NCBI RefSeq assembly: GCF_003265325.1
Contig: NZ_QGNX01000001.1
Coordinates: 1 to 64,000, forward strand
Source of the DNA: Oceanibium sediminis
Lineage (GTDB): Bacteria; Pseudomonadota; Alphaproteobacteria; Rhodobacterales; Rhodobacteraceae
DNA: 64,000 nt
Direction of reading: 5' to 3'
Shown: piece after piece, positions 14,707-22,691 of the stretch
How the letters are laid out: every line of letters starts with the position of its first letter
How positions within the stretch are numbered: position 1 is the first letter of the stretch
Position numbers and translations under genes: made by a program
Notes under the pieces: model-generated
The model's input: the letters and a program-made list of their open reading frames with translations, nothing else
Database searches by the model: none
What the model was told of the DNA's origin: nothing

Positions 14707-15134
14707 GGGGATCATGGCCTTCGGTTAGGTAGCGAAGCCGCCTGACCGACCATCGCGGACGCGCAATCATCTATCCTAAAAGCCGGGATCCTGGTTTTCC
14801 GCCGCTGCGATGAAGGGAAGAGAGGTCCATACTTTCATGTGGCGAACCGAAAGGAAAACGATCTGCGGATCGCCCCAATTCCGCCGTTTCTACCGAGCTG
14901 AGAAAGCCGCGCCGTTTGATGGTGGAAAAATGGGACGCCCGCGGTTGGTTGCAGGACACGAACGTTGCGGGAAACGCATACGGTATGTCGCCTCTGAAAC
15001 AGGGCTCAGCGGGTGCTGAGGAGAGGGAATATATCAACGCTATCTTCGCCACGTACTGGCTGCTGACCTAAAGTCATTCAGCCAAGGCATGTTCTTGGCC
15101 ACACAGATGACTACAGTGCGAAAGCTCGTCAGCC
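14707..15134. other. Non-coding stretch between convergent genes
   Basis: About 430 bases lying between an ankyrin gene (plus) and an HPP gene (minus). Short frames here (14810-15019 plus; 14771-15052 minus) have no ribosome binding site and no recognisable composition. No terminator with a strong stem was found by eye. The lower GC than neighbours from about 14720 to 15060 suggests a degraded insertion, but no element was recognised. Confidence 0.35.
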
Positions 15135-16328
15135 TCACGCAATCTTCTGCAAGGCGCCGGCCAGAAGCGTCTGGCGCGCAAGGACCGCGATCAGGTCCGA
15201 CCGGGTCACGATGCCGACGAGGCGTGGGCCTTCGACCACGGGCGCCGCCTGCACCCCTCCGTCGGCCAGCAAACGGACCAGGACGCCGATGCTCTCGGCG
15301 GGGCCGACGGTGCGGACGTCGCCGGTCATGATGTCGCGCGCGCGCAGGCGCCGGTCGCGGACCTGGCTGGTCAGGGCTGCGGCGAAACCCGCCCCGACGC
15401 CGGCCGGGTCGAGGCGGGCGCGCTGGATCAGGTCGTTCTGGGTGATGATGCCGCGCAAGCCGCCCTGCCCGTCCACGACCGGCAGGCTCTTGAACCTGTG
15501 CCGGCGAAAGAGGTCCGCGACAACGCCGAGGCGGGTATCGGGGGCGACGGTGACCAGGTCACGGGACATGACCGCGCCGCAGGTCAGGTCCTCGAAGTGG
15601 CGACGCGCGGCCTCGGCCTCGGCTGCGGCCAGGATGCGGCCGAAATCCTCGGCGCCGATGTTGGCGCTCAGGTTGAACCGGTCGAGTACGGCGGTCAGCT
15701 CATCCGCGCTTTGCCACAGCCGCCGTTCCGGCGGGGGGTCGGCAGTCGCATGGGCCCCGGGCTGCGCCGGCTGGCGGAAGGGATAGTGCCGCCCCGTTGT
15801 GCGGTTGTAGAGCACGGCGAACGCCACCAGCAGCACCGTGTCGAGCATCACCGGGGCAAGCACGAAACCAAAACCCAGACCGCCGGAGAGCGGATCGCTC
15901 AACACCGTCGCAAGCGCCACCGCCGCGCCCGGCGGGTGCATGGCGCGCAGGACCGCCATCGCCACCATAGCGGCAAAGACGGACAGGCCCGCGGTCAACT
16001 CGACCGGCAAGCCCAGGTGCAGGACGCTGATCGCGACAAAGGCGGAGGCGCTGTTGCCCGCCACCGCCGACCACGGCTGGGCGAGCGGGGAGTTCGGAAC
16101 GGCAAAGACCAGGAACGCCGTCGCGCCGAGCGGCGCGATCAGCAGCAGGCCGGGGGCTGAGCCGACCCAGGCCCCCAGGGCGATCAGGATCGCACCGCAA
16201 AGGGCAAGGCCCAAGCCCGCCCCCAGCGATGCGCGCAAAGCCTCACGCATGGACGGGCGGGACATGGCCGGGCCGAGCGCGCGCAGGGTGCGGCGCAGAC
16301 GCACCCGCGTGCGCGGCGCGCGCAACAT
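15135..16328 (-). CDS. HPP-family membrane protein with C-terminal CBS pair
   Basis: About 397 residues. The N-terminal half is an HPP domain with four membrane helices (residues about 25-175) and the naming motif in LRAMHPPGAAVALATVL. HPP proteins have been linked to nitrite transport in chloroplasts and cyanobacteria. The C-terminal half has two CBS motifs: DLTCGAVMSRDLVTVAPDTRLGVVADLFRRH...LPVVD, and ARDIMTGDVRTVGPAESIGVLVRLLADGGVQAAPVV. These usually bind adenine nucleotides and gate the attached protein. A longer frame starts at GTG 16418; ATG 16328 is preferred because family members begin with the Arg-rich stretch before helix 1. Location near NO- and cbb3-related genes fits a nitrogen-oxide role. 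Confidence 0.85.
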   Translation of the reverse strand: MLRAPRTRVRLRRTLRALGPAMSRPSMREALRASLGAGLGLALCGAILIALGAWVGSAPGLLLIAPLGATAFLVFAVPNSPLAQPWSAVAGNSASAFVAISVLHLGLPVELTAGLSVFAAMVAMAVLRAMHPPGAAVALATVLSDPLSGGLGFGFVLAPVMLDTVLLVAFAVLYNRTTGRHYPFRQPAQPGAHATADPPPERRLWQSADELTAVLDRFNLSANIGAEDFGRILAAAEAEAARRHFEDLTCGAVMSRDLVTVAPDTRLGVVADLFRRHRFKSLPVVDGQGGLRGIITQNDLIQRARLDPAGVGAGFAAALTSQVRDRRLRARDIMTGDVRTVGPAESIGVLVRLLADGGVQAAPVVEGPRLVGIVTRSDLIAVLARQTLLAGALQKIA

Positions 16329-16886
16329 CGCGGGCGGGCGCGGCGGTGGCGCTCCGGGAACCGCGCTAAATCGTTGCTCGGGGACCGCGGGGGAATGTGT
16401 GTTCGGTTTGCTGGGCACCGGATCACGCCCCGTTCGTCAGGGGCGCCCATGACGCCAGAGGGGGCCGGGAAATCGCGTATCTCAATGCTCGTCACTCCTG
16501 GCCTGCTCGCATCGCGGGTGCGCAGGGCCCTGCCGGTCGTCTTGCGGGAAATTGGGTTCCCATGCGCATGGCTCTGGCCGCGCGGCCCGCGCGTGGGCTC
16601 GATGCAGCAGGGTTGGCCTTTGGGCAAGCCCTGACCCGGTTGCGGGCGGCCCTCAGGGTGTGGATTCTGTTCGCGATACGGCACCCTGCACCGAATGCCG
16701 GTCCGTTCCACGACACACTCGCGCGATGGCTGACCGCGAGGCGGAGCCAGGCACGGACACTATTCTTTTTTCCTGCAGCCCTTCAGCGGCGGACGTTCAC
16801 GCCGATACCGGCGTCTCGGCCGGGCGAGGTCGCGCCGCCGAGGCCCCCGCGCCCTGCTCTGGAAAACCCCGTGCGTTCCGCCGCCG
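16329..16886. other. Non-coding or uncertain stretch upstream of the HPP gene
   Basis: About 560 bases. Frames on both strands are rich in Arg, Ala and Pro, as expected of GC-rich non-coding DNA, and lack ribosome binding sites. The region carries the HPP promoter and possibly a 30-codon N-terminal extension of it (to 16418). No RNA gene or repeat was recognised. Confidence 0.3.
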
Positions 16887-17120
16887 TTAGGTCGCCTCTC
16901 GCCAGTAGTCGTTGGCCGCCGCCACCGTGGCGAAATGCGTAGCCACGACCTGGCTCGAGGCGATCAGGGCGTCCGCGTCCTCGGCATAGACGGGCCGCAG
17001 CTTGTCGCGCACCGCGGCGTCAGGCTGGGTCATCTTGACGGCGACGCGGGCCATCTTCACGGCGAGGTCGTAGCCCTCCTGCGGGGTGGTCGTCTTCAGC
17101 GTTGTCAGCCAGGGTGTCAT
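16887..17120 (-). CDS. Small soluble protein of unknown function at the end of the cco cluster (77 aa)
   Basis: 77 residues, starting MTPWLTTLKTTTPQEGYDLAVKMARVAVKMTQPDAA, mostly helical, with no signal peptide or membrane segment. A GGCAGACGAC leader gives at best a weak ribosome binding site. The gene overlaps the 3' end of ccoS by about 100 bases in another frame. I do not recognise a family. Position at the tail of a cbb3 oxidase operon suggests a link with respiration or assembly, but this is only context. Confidence 0.5.
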   Translation of the reverse strand: MTPWLTTLKTTTPQEGYDLAVKMARVAVKMTQPDAAVRDKLRPVYAEDADALIASSQVVATHFATVAAANDYWREAT

Positions 17121-17301
17121 GTCGTCTGCCTTCCGTTGCGGGTGGGTTGTTTTGTTGCGGCCGCTCCCCGGGCGCGATCACGCGCCAGGCGTTGCCGTCG
17201 GGATCGTCGAACTGGTTGTGGCGCATCGCCCAAACAAAGGCGTAGAGCCCGATCAGCCCCATGCCGAGCGAGATGGGGATAAGTACGACGAGCGAGGTCA
17301 C
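17020..17301 (-). CDS. ccoS: CcoS-like cbb3 oxidase maturation protein with an abnormal tail
   Basis: The frame starts at GTG 17301 inside the stop of the preceding membrane-protein gene (GTGA coupling). Residues 1-36 give the CcoS signature: one membrane helix (LVVLIPISLGMGLIGLYAFVWAM) followed by RHNQFDDPDGNAWRVI. CcoS is needed for haem and copper insertion into cbb3-type oxidases. Family members have about 45-65 residues; this frame has 93. The last ~33 residues (from about HDTLADNAEDD) are simply another reading frame of the neighbouring 77-codon gene. A lost stop or frameshift, real or from sequencing, is likely. The functional N-terminal part looks intact. Confidence 0.75.
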   Translation of the reverse strand: MTSLVVLIPISLGMGLIGLYAFVWAMRHNQFDDPDGNAWRVIAPGERPQQNNPPATEGRRHDTLADNAEDDHPAGGLRPRREDGPRRRQDDPA

Positions 17302-18095
17302 GCCCCCTCCCCGGCGATGGCGCGCCAGGCGTGCCAGGTGCCGAAGCCGAGCACGGGGAACACCAGGACCAATCCCAGAAGCCCGGTCGCGGCGCTGAGC
17401 GCCATGCCGAGGGCGACGATCCCGCCCCAGGCGAGGCAGGGGCGCAGATTGTGCGTGGTCATCGCGAAACTGAGGCCCAGCGCCGTCAGCGCGTCGCGCC
17501 GCTCGGCCAGCAGCATCGGCACCGAGAACAGGCTCAGCGCGAAGGCGAAGGCGGCGAACAGCGCCCCGATGGCCGAGCCCACGGCCAGAAGCCCCCAGCC
17601 GCGCGGCGTGGTCAGGACATTGGACAGCGCGTCGCCCGCGCCAGGCAGCGGCGCGAAGCCGAAGAACAGCGCGTAAAGCAGGTCCGCCGCGCGCAGCCAG
17701 AACAGCACCAGCAGCCCCAGGAGCAACCCGGCATAGGCCAGTTGCGCCCCGGCCGCCGGGCGCACCAGCAGCATCTGGCGCAGCGTGGTCGCCTGCCCCT
17801 CCGCCCGCCGGCGGCTGTAGGCGTAAAGCCCGATCGCCAGGAACGGCCCCACGATCAGGAACCCCGAAACCGCCGGCAGCGCGAGGTAGAGCAGTCCCGT
17901 GGCCGCCAGCCCCCACAGAACCGCATAGGAAAGAAGCAGGAGAAAGCCGCCGTAGGCGAGGCTCTGCTTGGGTGCGGCGCGGAAATCCCGCCAGCCCGCG
18001 CCGAGCCAGCCGAGGGCGGCCCCCGCGGGCAGGTTGCGCGCCAGCGACGAGGCGGGGCGCTGCGGCGGGCGGACGGTGGGAAGCGGTTCCAGCAT
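17298..18095 (-). CDS. DUF2189-type integral membrane protein in the cco cluster
   Basis: 265 residues from ATG 18095 (ribosome binding site GAAAGG). An N-terminal soluble part of about 40 residues is followed by about six membrane helices. Motifs such as GWRDF, GPFLAIGLYAYSRR and SLFSVPMLLAERRDALTAL match DUF2189 proteins, described as putative integral membrane proteins and often found near cytochrome oxidase genes in Rhodobacterales. No metal-binding motif is evident. It is 14 bases behind a 53-residue small gene and overlaps ccoS, so it is in the oxidase operon. The usual ccoG, ccoH and ccoI assembly genes are not here. Confidence 0.75.
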   Translation of the reverse strand: MLEPLPTVRPPQRPASSLARNLPAGAALGWLGAGWRDFRAAPKQSLAYGGFLLLLSYAVLWGLAATGLLYLALPAVSGFLIVGPFLAIGLYAYSRRRAEGQATTLRQMLLVRPAAGAQLAYAGLLLGLLVLFWLRAADLLYALFFGFAPLPGAGDALSNVLTTPRGWGLLAVGSAIGALFAAFAFALSLFSVPMLLAERRDALTALGLSFAMTTHNLRPCLAWGGIVALGMALSAATGLLGLVLVFPVLGFGTWHAWRAIAGEGA

Positions 18096-18108
18096 GATCG
18101 GGGGCCTT

Positions 18109-18270
18109 TCAGCAGACGCGTTTGGCAGGCGCGACGGCACCTTCGACCGCGACGCAATCGGGCTGCGAGCGGAACGCCGCCATCACCAGGTGCGCATTGG
18201 CGGCGAGCAGCAGCCCCACCGCCGCGACAGCGGCGAGAAGCGCGAGACGTTTCTGGCCGCGCGCCGTCAT
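18109..18270 (-). CDS. Small single-helix protein between ccoP and the DUF2189 gene (53 aa)
   Basis: A 53-residue frame coupled to ccoP through an ATGA overlap (ATG at 18270). It begins MTARGQKRLALLAAVAAVGLLL, one membrane helix, and continues ANAHLVMAAFRSQPDC to end with AKRVC, leaving two cysteines on the outer side. Similar short proteins with a SQPDC motif recur in alphaproteobacterial respiratory gene clusters as hypothetical proteins. The tight coupling on both sides argues for a real gene. Role unknown; the two cysteines could hold a metal or disulfide during oxidase assembly. Confidence 0.65.
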   Translation of the reverse strand: MTARGQKRLALLAAVAAVGLLLAANAHLVMAAFRSQPDCVAVEGAVAPAKRVC

Positions 18271-19169
18271 TCGCCCCCCTCCTCAGCACTCATGCGCGCG
18301 ACGTAGAGCGCGAGCGCGTTGATCTCGGCCTTGTCGAGCCGGTCGGACCATTGCGGCATGTGCCCCTGCCGCCCCTGCCAGAGCGTTTCCATGATGCGCT
18401 GAACGTCCTGGCCATAGATCGTCGCCGCATCGGTCAGGGACGGCGCCCCGTTCAGCAATCCGCCTGCGCCGCCGTCACCGTGGCAGGCCACGCAGTTTTC
18501 CGCGAACAGGGGCACGCCCGGGCTGTCCGGGTCGGCAGCGCCCGACGGCAGCGACGCGACGTAGTCCGACAGGGCAAGGCGTTCGCCGCGCTCCATCCAG
18601 TCGAAGGCCGGCATCTGCGCCAGGCGGGTCTCGGGATGCTCGGCGTTGATGCCCACCTGAAGGGTCAGGGCAATATCCGGCGGCGCGCCGCCCCAGAGCC
18701 AGTGTTCGTCCCGCAGCACGGGATACCCCGGCCCGCCGCCGCCGTCGCCGCCATGACAGGCCGCGCAATTGTCGCGATAAAGCCGGTCGGCCGCGGGCAT
18801 CGCGACGGCCATCAGCGCGTCATCGTCGGCCAGCGCGCCGAAGTCGGGGTCCTCGAAGCGCGCCAGCCAGTCGGCGCGCAGGGCGGTGAGGGCGCGCAAC
18901 TGCTCTTCCGCCATTTCCTGCTGGTCGAGCCCCAGGATGCCCCGCGTGTAGTCGCGCCCCAGCGGCCATGTGGGCAACAGGACCCAGGCCACCAGCGAAT
19001 AGGCGAAGGTCAGCACAAGGGCGATCAGCGCCACCTTCGGGAAGGGCGTGTTCAGCTCCCGGATGCCGCCCCAGTCGTGGCCGGTGGTGTCATAGCCCGT
19101 GACCGGGTCGATCTCGCGGTTGCCGGTGTGGGGGTCGGCCCCGGGAAGGGTTTTCGGGTCGGTCGTCAT
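18267..19169 (-). CDS. ccoP: cbb3-type cytochrome c oxidase subunit III (di-haem)
   Basis: 300 residues from ATG 19169. One membrane helix (VALIALVLTFAYSLVAWVLL, about residues 45-65) anchors a periplasmic part with two c-type haem sites, CAACH and CVACH, each followed by a glycine-rich turn, with methionine ligands plausible in QMPAFDW and HMPQWSD. CcoP passes electrons from soluble cytochrome c to CcoO and CcoN. The start overlaps the ccoQ stop and the stop overlaps the next small gene, so translation is coupled throughout. Length and domain order are normal. Confidence 0.95.
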   Translation of the reverse strand: MTTDPKTLPGADPHTGNREIDPVTGYDTTGHDWGGIRELNTPFPKVALIALVLTFAYSLVAWVLLPTWPLGRDYTRGILGLDQQEMAEEQLRALTALRADWLARFEDPDFGALADDDALMAVAMPAADRLYRDNCAACHGGDGGGGPGYPVLRDEHWLWGGAPPDIALTLQVGINAEHPETRLAQMPAFDWMERGERLALSDYVASLPSGAADPDSPGVPLFAENCVACHGDGGAGGLLNGAPSLTDAATIYGQDVQRIMETLWQGRQGHMPQWSDRLDKAEINALALYVARMSAEEGGE

Positions 19170-19333
19170 TCGCCCGCCTCCCCGTCGTTTCCGGGCAGGA
19201 TCGAGCGGGCGATCCGCTCCTGCTCGGCACGTCTGCGCGGGTTGTAGGCGCGGATCAGCACGACCAGCATGAAGCCGCCCATCCACAGCGGGCCGAGGAT
19301 CCTGGCGATCAGCACGAGCGTTTCGTGGCTCAT
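19166..19333 (-). CDS. ccoQ: cbb3-type cytochrome c oxidase subunit CcoQ
   Basis: 55 residues, MSHETLVLIARILGPLWMGG and onward, one membrane helix and a basic tail (RAYNPRRRAEQER). CcoQ stabilises the cbb3 complex or its CcoP interaction. It is identified by size, by its position between ccoO and ccoP, and by ATGA overlaps with both neighbours. No enzyme motif is expected. Confidence 0.85.
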   Translation of the reverse strand: MSHETLVLIARILGPLWMGGFMLVVLIRAYNPRRRAEQERIARSILPGNDGEAGE

Positions 19334-20058
19334 TCGTCCTCCTCCGCCATCAGGCGACGGGCCTCGCCGGTCAAGGTACCAAGGGATTGAAGGTAAGCGA
19401 CGACGGCGTCCATCTCGGTCAAGCGGTCGGGGTCTCCGTCGAAGTCCCGCAGCGGGACATCTTCGCCGTAGCGGTCGCGCACGCCCTCCGCGCCGTCGGA
19501 ATCGGGGCGGCTTTGCGCCAGCGCGTCGGCTGTGGCGTTCTCGATCATGTCCGCGTCATAGGGCACGCCAAGCCGGGCGAGCGTGGCGAGGCTGTCCTCG
19601 ATCAGGCGGGTGTCCAGCGCGCGGGTCAGCCAGGGATAGGCCGGCATGATCGACACCGGAATCACGCTGCGCGGGTCGATCAGATGCGCCATGTGCCAGG
19701 AATCGGAGTATTTCCCGCCGATGCGCGCCAGGTCGGGCCCGGTGCGTTTCGAGCCCCAGAGCATCGGGTGATCGTAGGCGCTTTCGGCGGCCAGCGAATA
19801 GGGCCCGTAGCGATCCAGTTCGTCGGCCAGGCTGCGCACCATCTGGGAATGGCAGGCATAGCAACCCTCGCGGATGTAGATCTCGCGGCCCGCCAGTTCC
19901 AGCGGGGTGTGGGGGCGCATGTCGGCGGGGATCTCGACCGTTTCCTCGATGGTGAAGAGCGGCGCGATCTCGACGATCCCGCCGACCGAGGCGACGGCGA
20001 TGATCGCCCCCACCAGCCCCATGGAGATCTTTTCCAGGTTGTAGTGCAGCTTCAGCAT
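19330..20058 (-). CDS. ccoO: cbb3-type cytochrome c oxidase subunit II (mono-haem)
   Basis: 242 residues. An N-terminal membrane helix (SMGLVGAIIAVASVGGIVEIAPLF) is followed by REGCYACHSQMVR, the single c-type haem site, and by GSKRTGPDLARIGGKYSDSWHMAHLIDPRSV, the strongly conserved CcoO/FixO block that includes the Met ligand region. It sits 4 bases downstream of ccoN and overlaps ccoQ. It carries electrons from CcoP to the catalytic subunit. Confidence 0.95.
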   Translation of the reverse strand: MLKLHYNLEKISMGLVGAIIAVASVGGIVEIAPLFTIEETVEIPADMRPHTPLELAGREIYIREGCYACHSQMVRSLADELDRYGPYSLAAESAYDHPMLWGSKRTGPDLARIGGKYSDSWHMAHLIDPRSVIPVSIMPAYPWLTRALDTRLIEDSLATLARLGVPYDADMIENATADALAQSRPDSDGAEGVRDRYGEDVPLRDFDGDPDRLTEMDAVVAYLQSLGTLTGEARRLMAEEDE

Positions 20059-20062
20059 CGCC

Positions 20063-21703
20063 TTACTCCGCCGGTTGGGCCACGAGGGGGCGGTCGCTCA
20101 CGTCCACCCGGTCCCCCGCGGCGCACATCGTCGCGCGGCAGTTCAGCGCGCAGAGCAGCGCACCGGCCAGGAACAGCCCGCCGCCAAGGGTGCGCGCGGC
20201 GTAATAGGGCAGCATCGCCTCGACCGACTCGATGAAGCTGTAACTGAGCGCGCCGCCCTCGTCATAGGCGCGCCACATCAGCCCCTGCGTGATCCCCGCG
20301 TTCCAGAGCGAGACGACGTAGATCAGCGTCCCCGTCACCGCGAGCCAGAAGTGCCACTCCACCGCGCGGGGCCAGGCCATGTCCTCGCGCCCCCAGAGCT
20401 TGGGCACCAGGCTGTAGATCGCGCCGAACACGATCATCGCCACCCAGCCCAGCGTGCCGGAATGCACGTGCCCCACCGTCCAGTCGGTGTAATGCGACAG
20501 CGAGTTCACGGGGCGGATCGCAAGGAACGACCCCTCGAAGGTGGACAGGCCGTAGAAGACGGCGGCCACGAACATGAACCGCAGCGTCGCGTCGTCACGC
20601 ACCTTGTGCCAGGCGCCGTTCAGCGTGGCGATGGCGTTCCCGGCGGAGGCCCAGCTCGGCACCAGCAGCATGACCGAGAAGGTCATGCCCAGCGTCTGCA
20701 CCCAGTAGGGCAGCGCGGTGTAATGCAGGTGATGCGAGCCCGCCCACATGTAAAAGAACACGATGCCCCAGAAGCTGAGGATCGACAGCCGGTAGGACCA
20801 GATCGGGCGCTCGGCGCGCACCGGCAGGAAATAGTAGAGCATGCCCAGGAAACCGGCCGTCAGGAAGAACGCCACCGCGTTGTGCCCGTACCACCACTGG
20901 ATCATCGCATCCTGCACGCCCGACCAGATGGTGAAGCTTTCCCCCGCGCCCCAGGTGACCGGGATCGCCAGGTTGTTGACGATGTGCAGCATCGCCACGA
21001 CAAGGATGAAAGCCATGTAGTACCAGTTGGCGACGTAGATATGCGGCTCGGCCCGTCGCGCCAGCGTGCGGATATAAAGCGCGAAATAGGTCACCCAGAC
21101 CAACACCAGCCAGAGGTCCGCGTACCATTCCGGCTCGGCATATTCCTTGGACTGGGTCTGCCCCATGACGTAGCCCGTCGCGGCCCAGACGCAGAACAGG
21201 TTGAAGCCGATCAGCACGAACCACGGGCTGAGCGCATCCGCCAGCCGCGCCCGCGAGGTGCGTTGCAGAACGTAGAGCGAGGTGGCGATCAGCGCGTTGC
21301 CGCCAAAGCCGAAGATCACGCCCGAGGTGTGGACAGGGCGCAGCCGCCCGTAGCTGGTGGCCGGCCAGGGCGGGGTCGCCTCGGGCCAGTACATCAGCGC
21401 GGCCAGCCAGACGCCCGCGGCCATGCCCGCCACCGCCCAGATCAGCGTCATGACGATGCCGAAGCGGATCGGCGCGTCGTCATACTGGGTCAAACGCTCC
21501 GGCGAAGGTTCCGGCTGGTCATAAAGCGCCCCGCCCAGAACGAAAACGAGCACGAGCCCCAGCGCGACGGCCATTCCCCCATGCACCATCATCGGCCCCT
21601 GTTTCGCCACCCCCGCCATCACAAGGCCCAGGCACACGAGCAGGATCGACAGTGCCATGCCGATCTGGCGTTCGGTCGATGTCAGGGTTGAGGTCATGGC
21701 CAT
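20063..21703 (-). CDS. ccoN: cbb3-type cytochrome c oxidase catalytic subunit I
   Basis: 546 residues with about 12-14 membrane helices. It has the haem-copper motifs: HTSGVIFGFGGN near residue 125 for low-spin haem b, WWYGHNAVAFFLTAGFLGMLYYFLP with the CuB histidine and cross-linked tyrosine region, WAGSHHLHYTALPYW with the two further CuB histidines, and HYTDWTVGHVHSGTLGW with haem ligands. cbb3 enzymes have very high oxygen affinity and work under low oxygen. It is unusual that the operon begins with an NsrR/Rrf2-like regulator only 16 bases upstream; no FNR box was seen in the shared promoter. An ATG two codons further in (21697) is an alternative start. Confidence 0.95.
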   Translation of the reverse strand: MAMTSTLTSTERQIGMALSILLVCLGLVMAGVAKQGPMMVHGGMAVALGLVLVFVLGGALYDQPEPSPERLTQYDDAPIRFGIVMTLIWAVAGMAAGVWLAALMYWPEATPPWPATSYGRLRPVHTSGVIFGFGGNALIATSLYVLQRTSRARLADALSPWFVLIGFNLFCVWAATGYVMGQTQSKEYAEPEWYADLWLVLVWVTYFALYIRTLARRAEPHIYVANWYYMAFILVVAMLHIVNNLAIPVTWGAGESFTIWSGVQDAMIQWWYGHNAVAFFLTAGFLGMLYYFLPVRAERPIWSYRLSILSFWGIVFFYMWAGSHHLHYTALPYWVQTLGMTFSVMLLVPSWASAGNAIATLNGAWHKVRDDATLRFMFVAAVFYGLSTFEGSFLAIRPVNSLSHYTDWTVGHVHSGTLGWVAMIVFGAIYSLVPKLWGREDMAWPRAVEWHFWLAVTGTLIYVVSLWNAGITQGLMWRAYDEGGALSYSFIESVEAMLPYYAARTLGGGLFLAGALLCALNCRATMCAAGDRVDVSDRPLVAQPAE

Positions 21704-21719
21704 GCGTCAGGTCCCGTTT

Positions 21720-22133
21720 TCATGCGAACTGGAGGGGGGAGAGCGCGATGTCGGCCAGCGTCGAGCGGTCAAGATCGGCCAGGAACGCCGCCTCGGCAGA
21801 GCGCAGCCGGGTTTTCAGCGCACAGCACCCGTCCAGCGTGCAGGCGTTCTGCGCGCCGAAACATTCGACGAGCGCCTGGTCTTCCTCCAGCAGGCGGATG
21901 ACCGCGCCGAGCCGGATCTCCTCAGCCGGGCGGGCAAGAACGGCACCGCCGCCACCGCCCCGGCGCGTCTCGACCAGTCCGGCGCGGGACAGGCGCTGCA
22001 TGATCTTGGCCAGGTGGTTGCGCGACAGTCCGAACTCTTCGGCCAAGTCCGCGCTGGAAAAGGCGTGTCCGGGGTCGCTCGCCATGCGCATCAGCATGCG
22101 CAGCCCGTAATCGGTGAAGGAAGTGAAGCGCAT
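21720..22133 (-). CDS. Rrf2-family regulator, NsrR-like
   Basis: 137 residues from ATG 22133. The winged helix begins MRFTSFTDYGLRMLMRMA and includes the recognition part GLSRNHLAKIMQRLSRAGLVETRRG. Three cysteines, C91, C98 and C103, in ALVECFGAQNACTLDGCCALK are spaced like the [Fe-S] ligands of NsrR and IscR-type sensors. NsrR loses its cluster on contact with nitric oxide and releases repressed genes. Divergent from it lies a globin/hemerythrin operon, and directly downstream is ccoNOQP. The palindrome at 22158-22172 between them is the obvious operator. An upstream start at 22145 is possible. Confidence 0.88.
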   Translation of the reverse strand: MRFTSFTDYGLRMLMRMASDPGHAFSSADLAEEFGLSRNHLAKIMQRLSRAGLVETRRGGGGGAVLARPAEEIRLGAVIRLLEEDQALVECFGAQNACTLDGCCALKTRLRSAEAAFLADLDRSTLADIALSPLQFA

Positions 22134-22157
22134 TGCCACAAGCATCCTTTATGAATT

Positions 22158-22172
22158 GGTATTTACAATACC
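22158..22172. promoter_or_regulatory. Palindromic operator between the Rrf2 gene and the globin operon
   Basis: GGTATT-TAC-AATACC, a perfect 6-bp inverted repeat with a 3-bp centre, in the short AT-rich divergent promoter region (22134-22220). It lies 25 bases from the regulator start and about 50 bases from the globin start, so a bound dimer would cover both promoters. It is the likely site of the Rrf2/NsrR-like protein encoded beside it. Confidence 0.55.
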
Positions 22173-22220
22173 TATTAACAGACCTACCCTTTATTGCAAG
22201 ACCCACCAACGAGGCCCCCG

Positions 22221-22676
22221 ATGTCCACGCCCGCAACCCCCACGCAGCCCCCCTCCGCCCGGCCGGCGATGACGGCCGCGATCATGGCGGAAACGGGCCT
22301 GGACGAGGACATGCTGCGCGACCTCGTGCACGCCTTCTACGCGAAGGTGCGCCGCGACGCGGTGCTCGGCCCGATCTTTACCGAACGCATCGCCGATTGG
22401 GGCCCGCACCTGGAACGGATGGTCGCCTTCTGGTCCTCGGTCGCGCTGATGACCGGGCGCTATCATGGCCGCCCCGTGCCCGCGCACACGCCCCTGCCCG
22501 TTCAGGCCGCGCATTTCGAGCGTTGGCTGGCCCTGTTCCGGGAAACCGCGCGCGAGGTCTGCACACCGGCCGGCGCGGCGCATGTGATCCTGCGCGCCGA
22601 GCGTATCGCAACCTCGCTTCACATCGCGGTGCAGGACGCGCAGGCCGCCCCCGGCGCCGTGCCCGTCCTGCGCTGA
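22221..22676 (+). CDS. Group III truncated haemoglobin
   Basis: 151 residues. The 2/2 globin fold is recognisable from LRDLVHAFYAKVRRDAVLGPIFTERI, then HLERMVAFWSSVALMTGRYHGRPVPAHTPLPV and HFERWLALFRETAREV, the last holding the proximal histidine (HFERW). Group III trHbs bind oxygen and nitric oxide and are often found beside NO-responsive regulators. It is the first gene of a plus-strand operon starting about 50 bases from the Rrf2 operator. ATG 22221 was preferred to TTG 22194. The distal pocket residues were not assigned. Confidence 0.88.
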   Translation: MSTPATPTQPPSARPAMTAAIMAETGLDEDMLRDLVHAFYAKVRRDAVLGPIFTERIADWGPHLERMVAFWSSVALMTGRYHGRPVPAHTPLPVQAAHFERWLALFRETAREVCTPAGAAHVILRAERIATSLHIAVQDAQAAPGAVPVLR

Positions 22677-22691
22677 GCAAAGGAGTCCCCG

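Noticed and set aside
14810-15019. 69-codon plus-strand frame
   Set aside because: No ribosome binding site and no family-like composition; probably non-coding.
16184-16711. 175-codon minus-strand frame before the HPP gene
   Set aside because: Arg/Pro/Ala-rich, partly inside the HPP gene in another frame, without a ribosome binding site.
17331-19247. Long plus-strand frame of 638 codons
   Set aside because: It lies opposite ccoP, the small 53-residue gene and the DUF2189 gene; its composition (Gln/Arg/His-rich) is that of a mirror frame in GC-rich DNA.
20075-21691. Plus-strand frame of 538 codons
   Set aside because: Antisense of ccoN, which has all expected haem-copper motifs.
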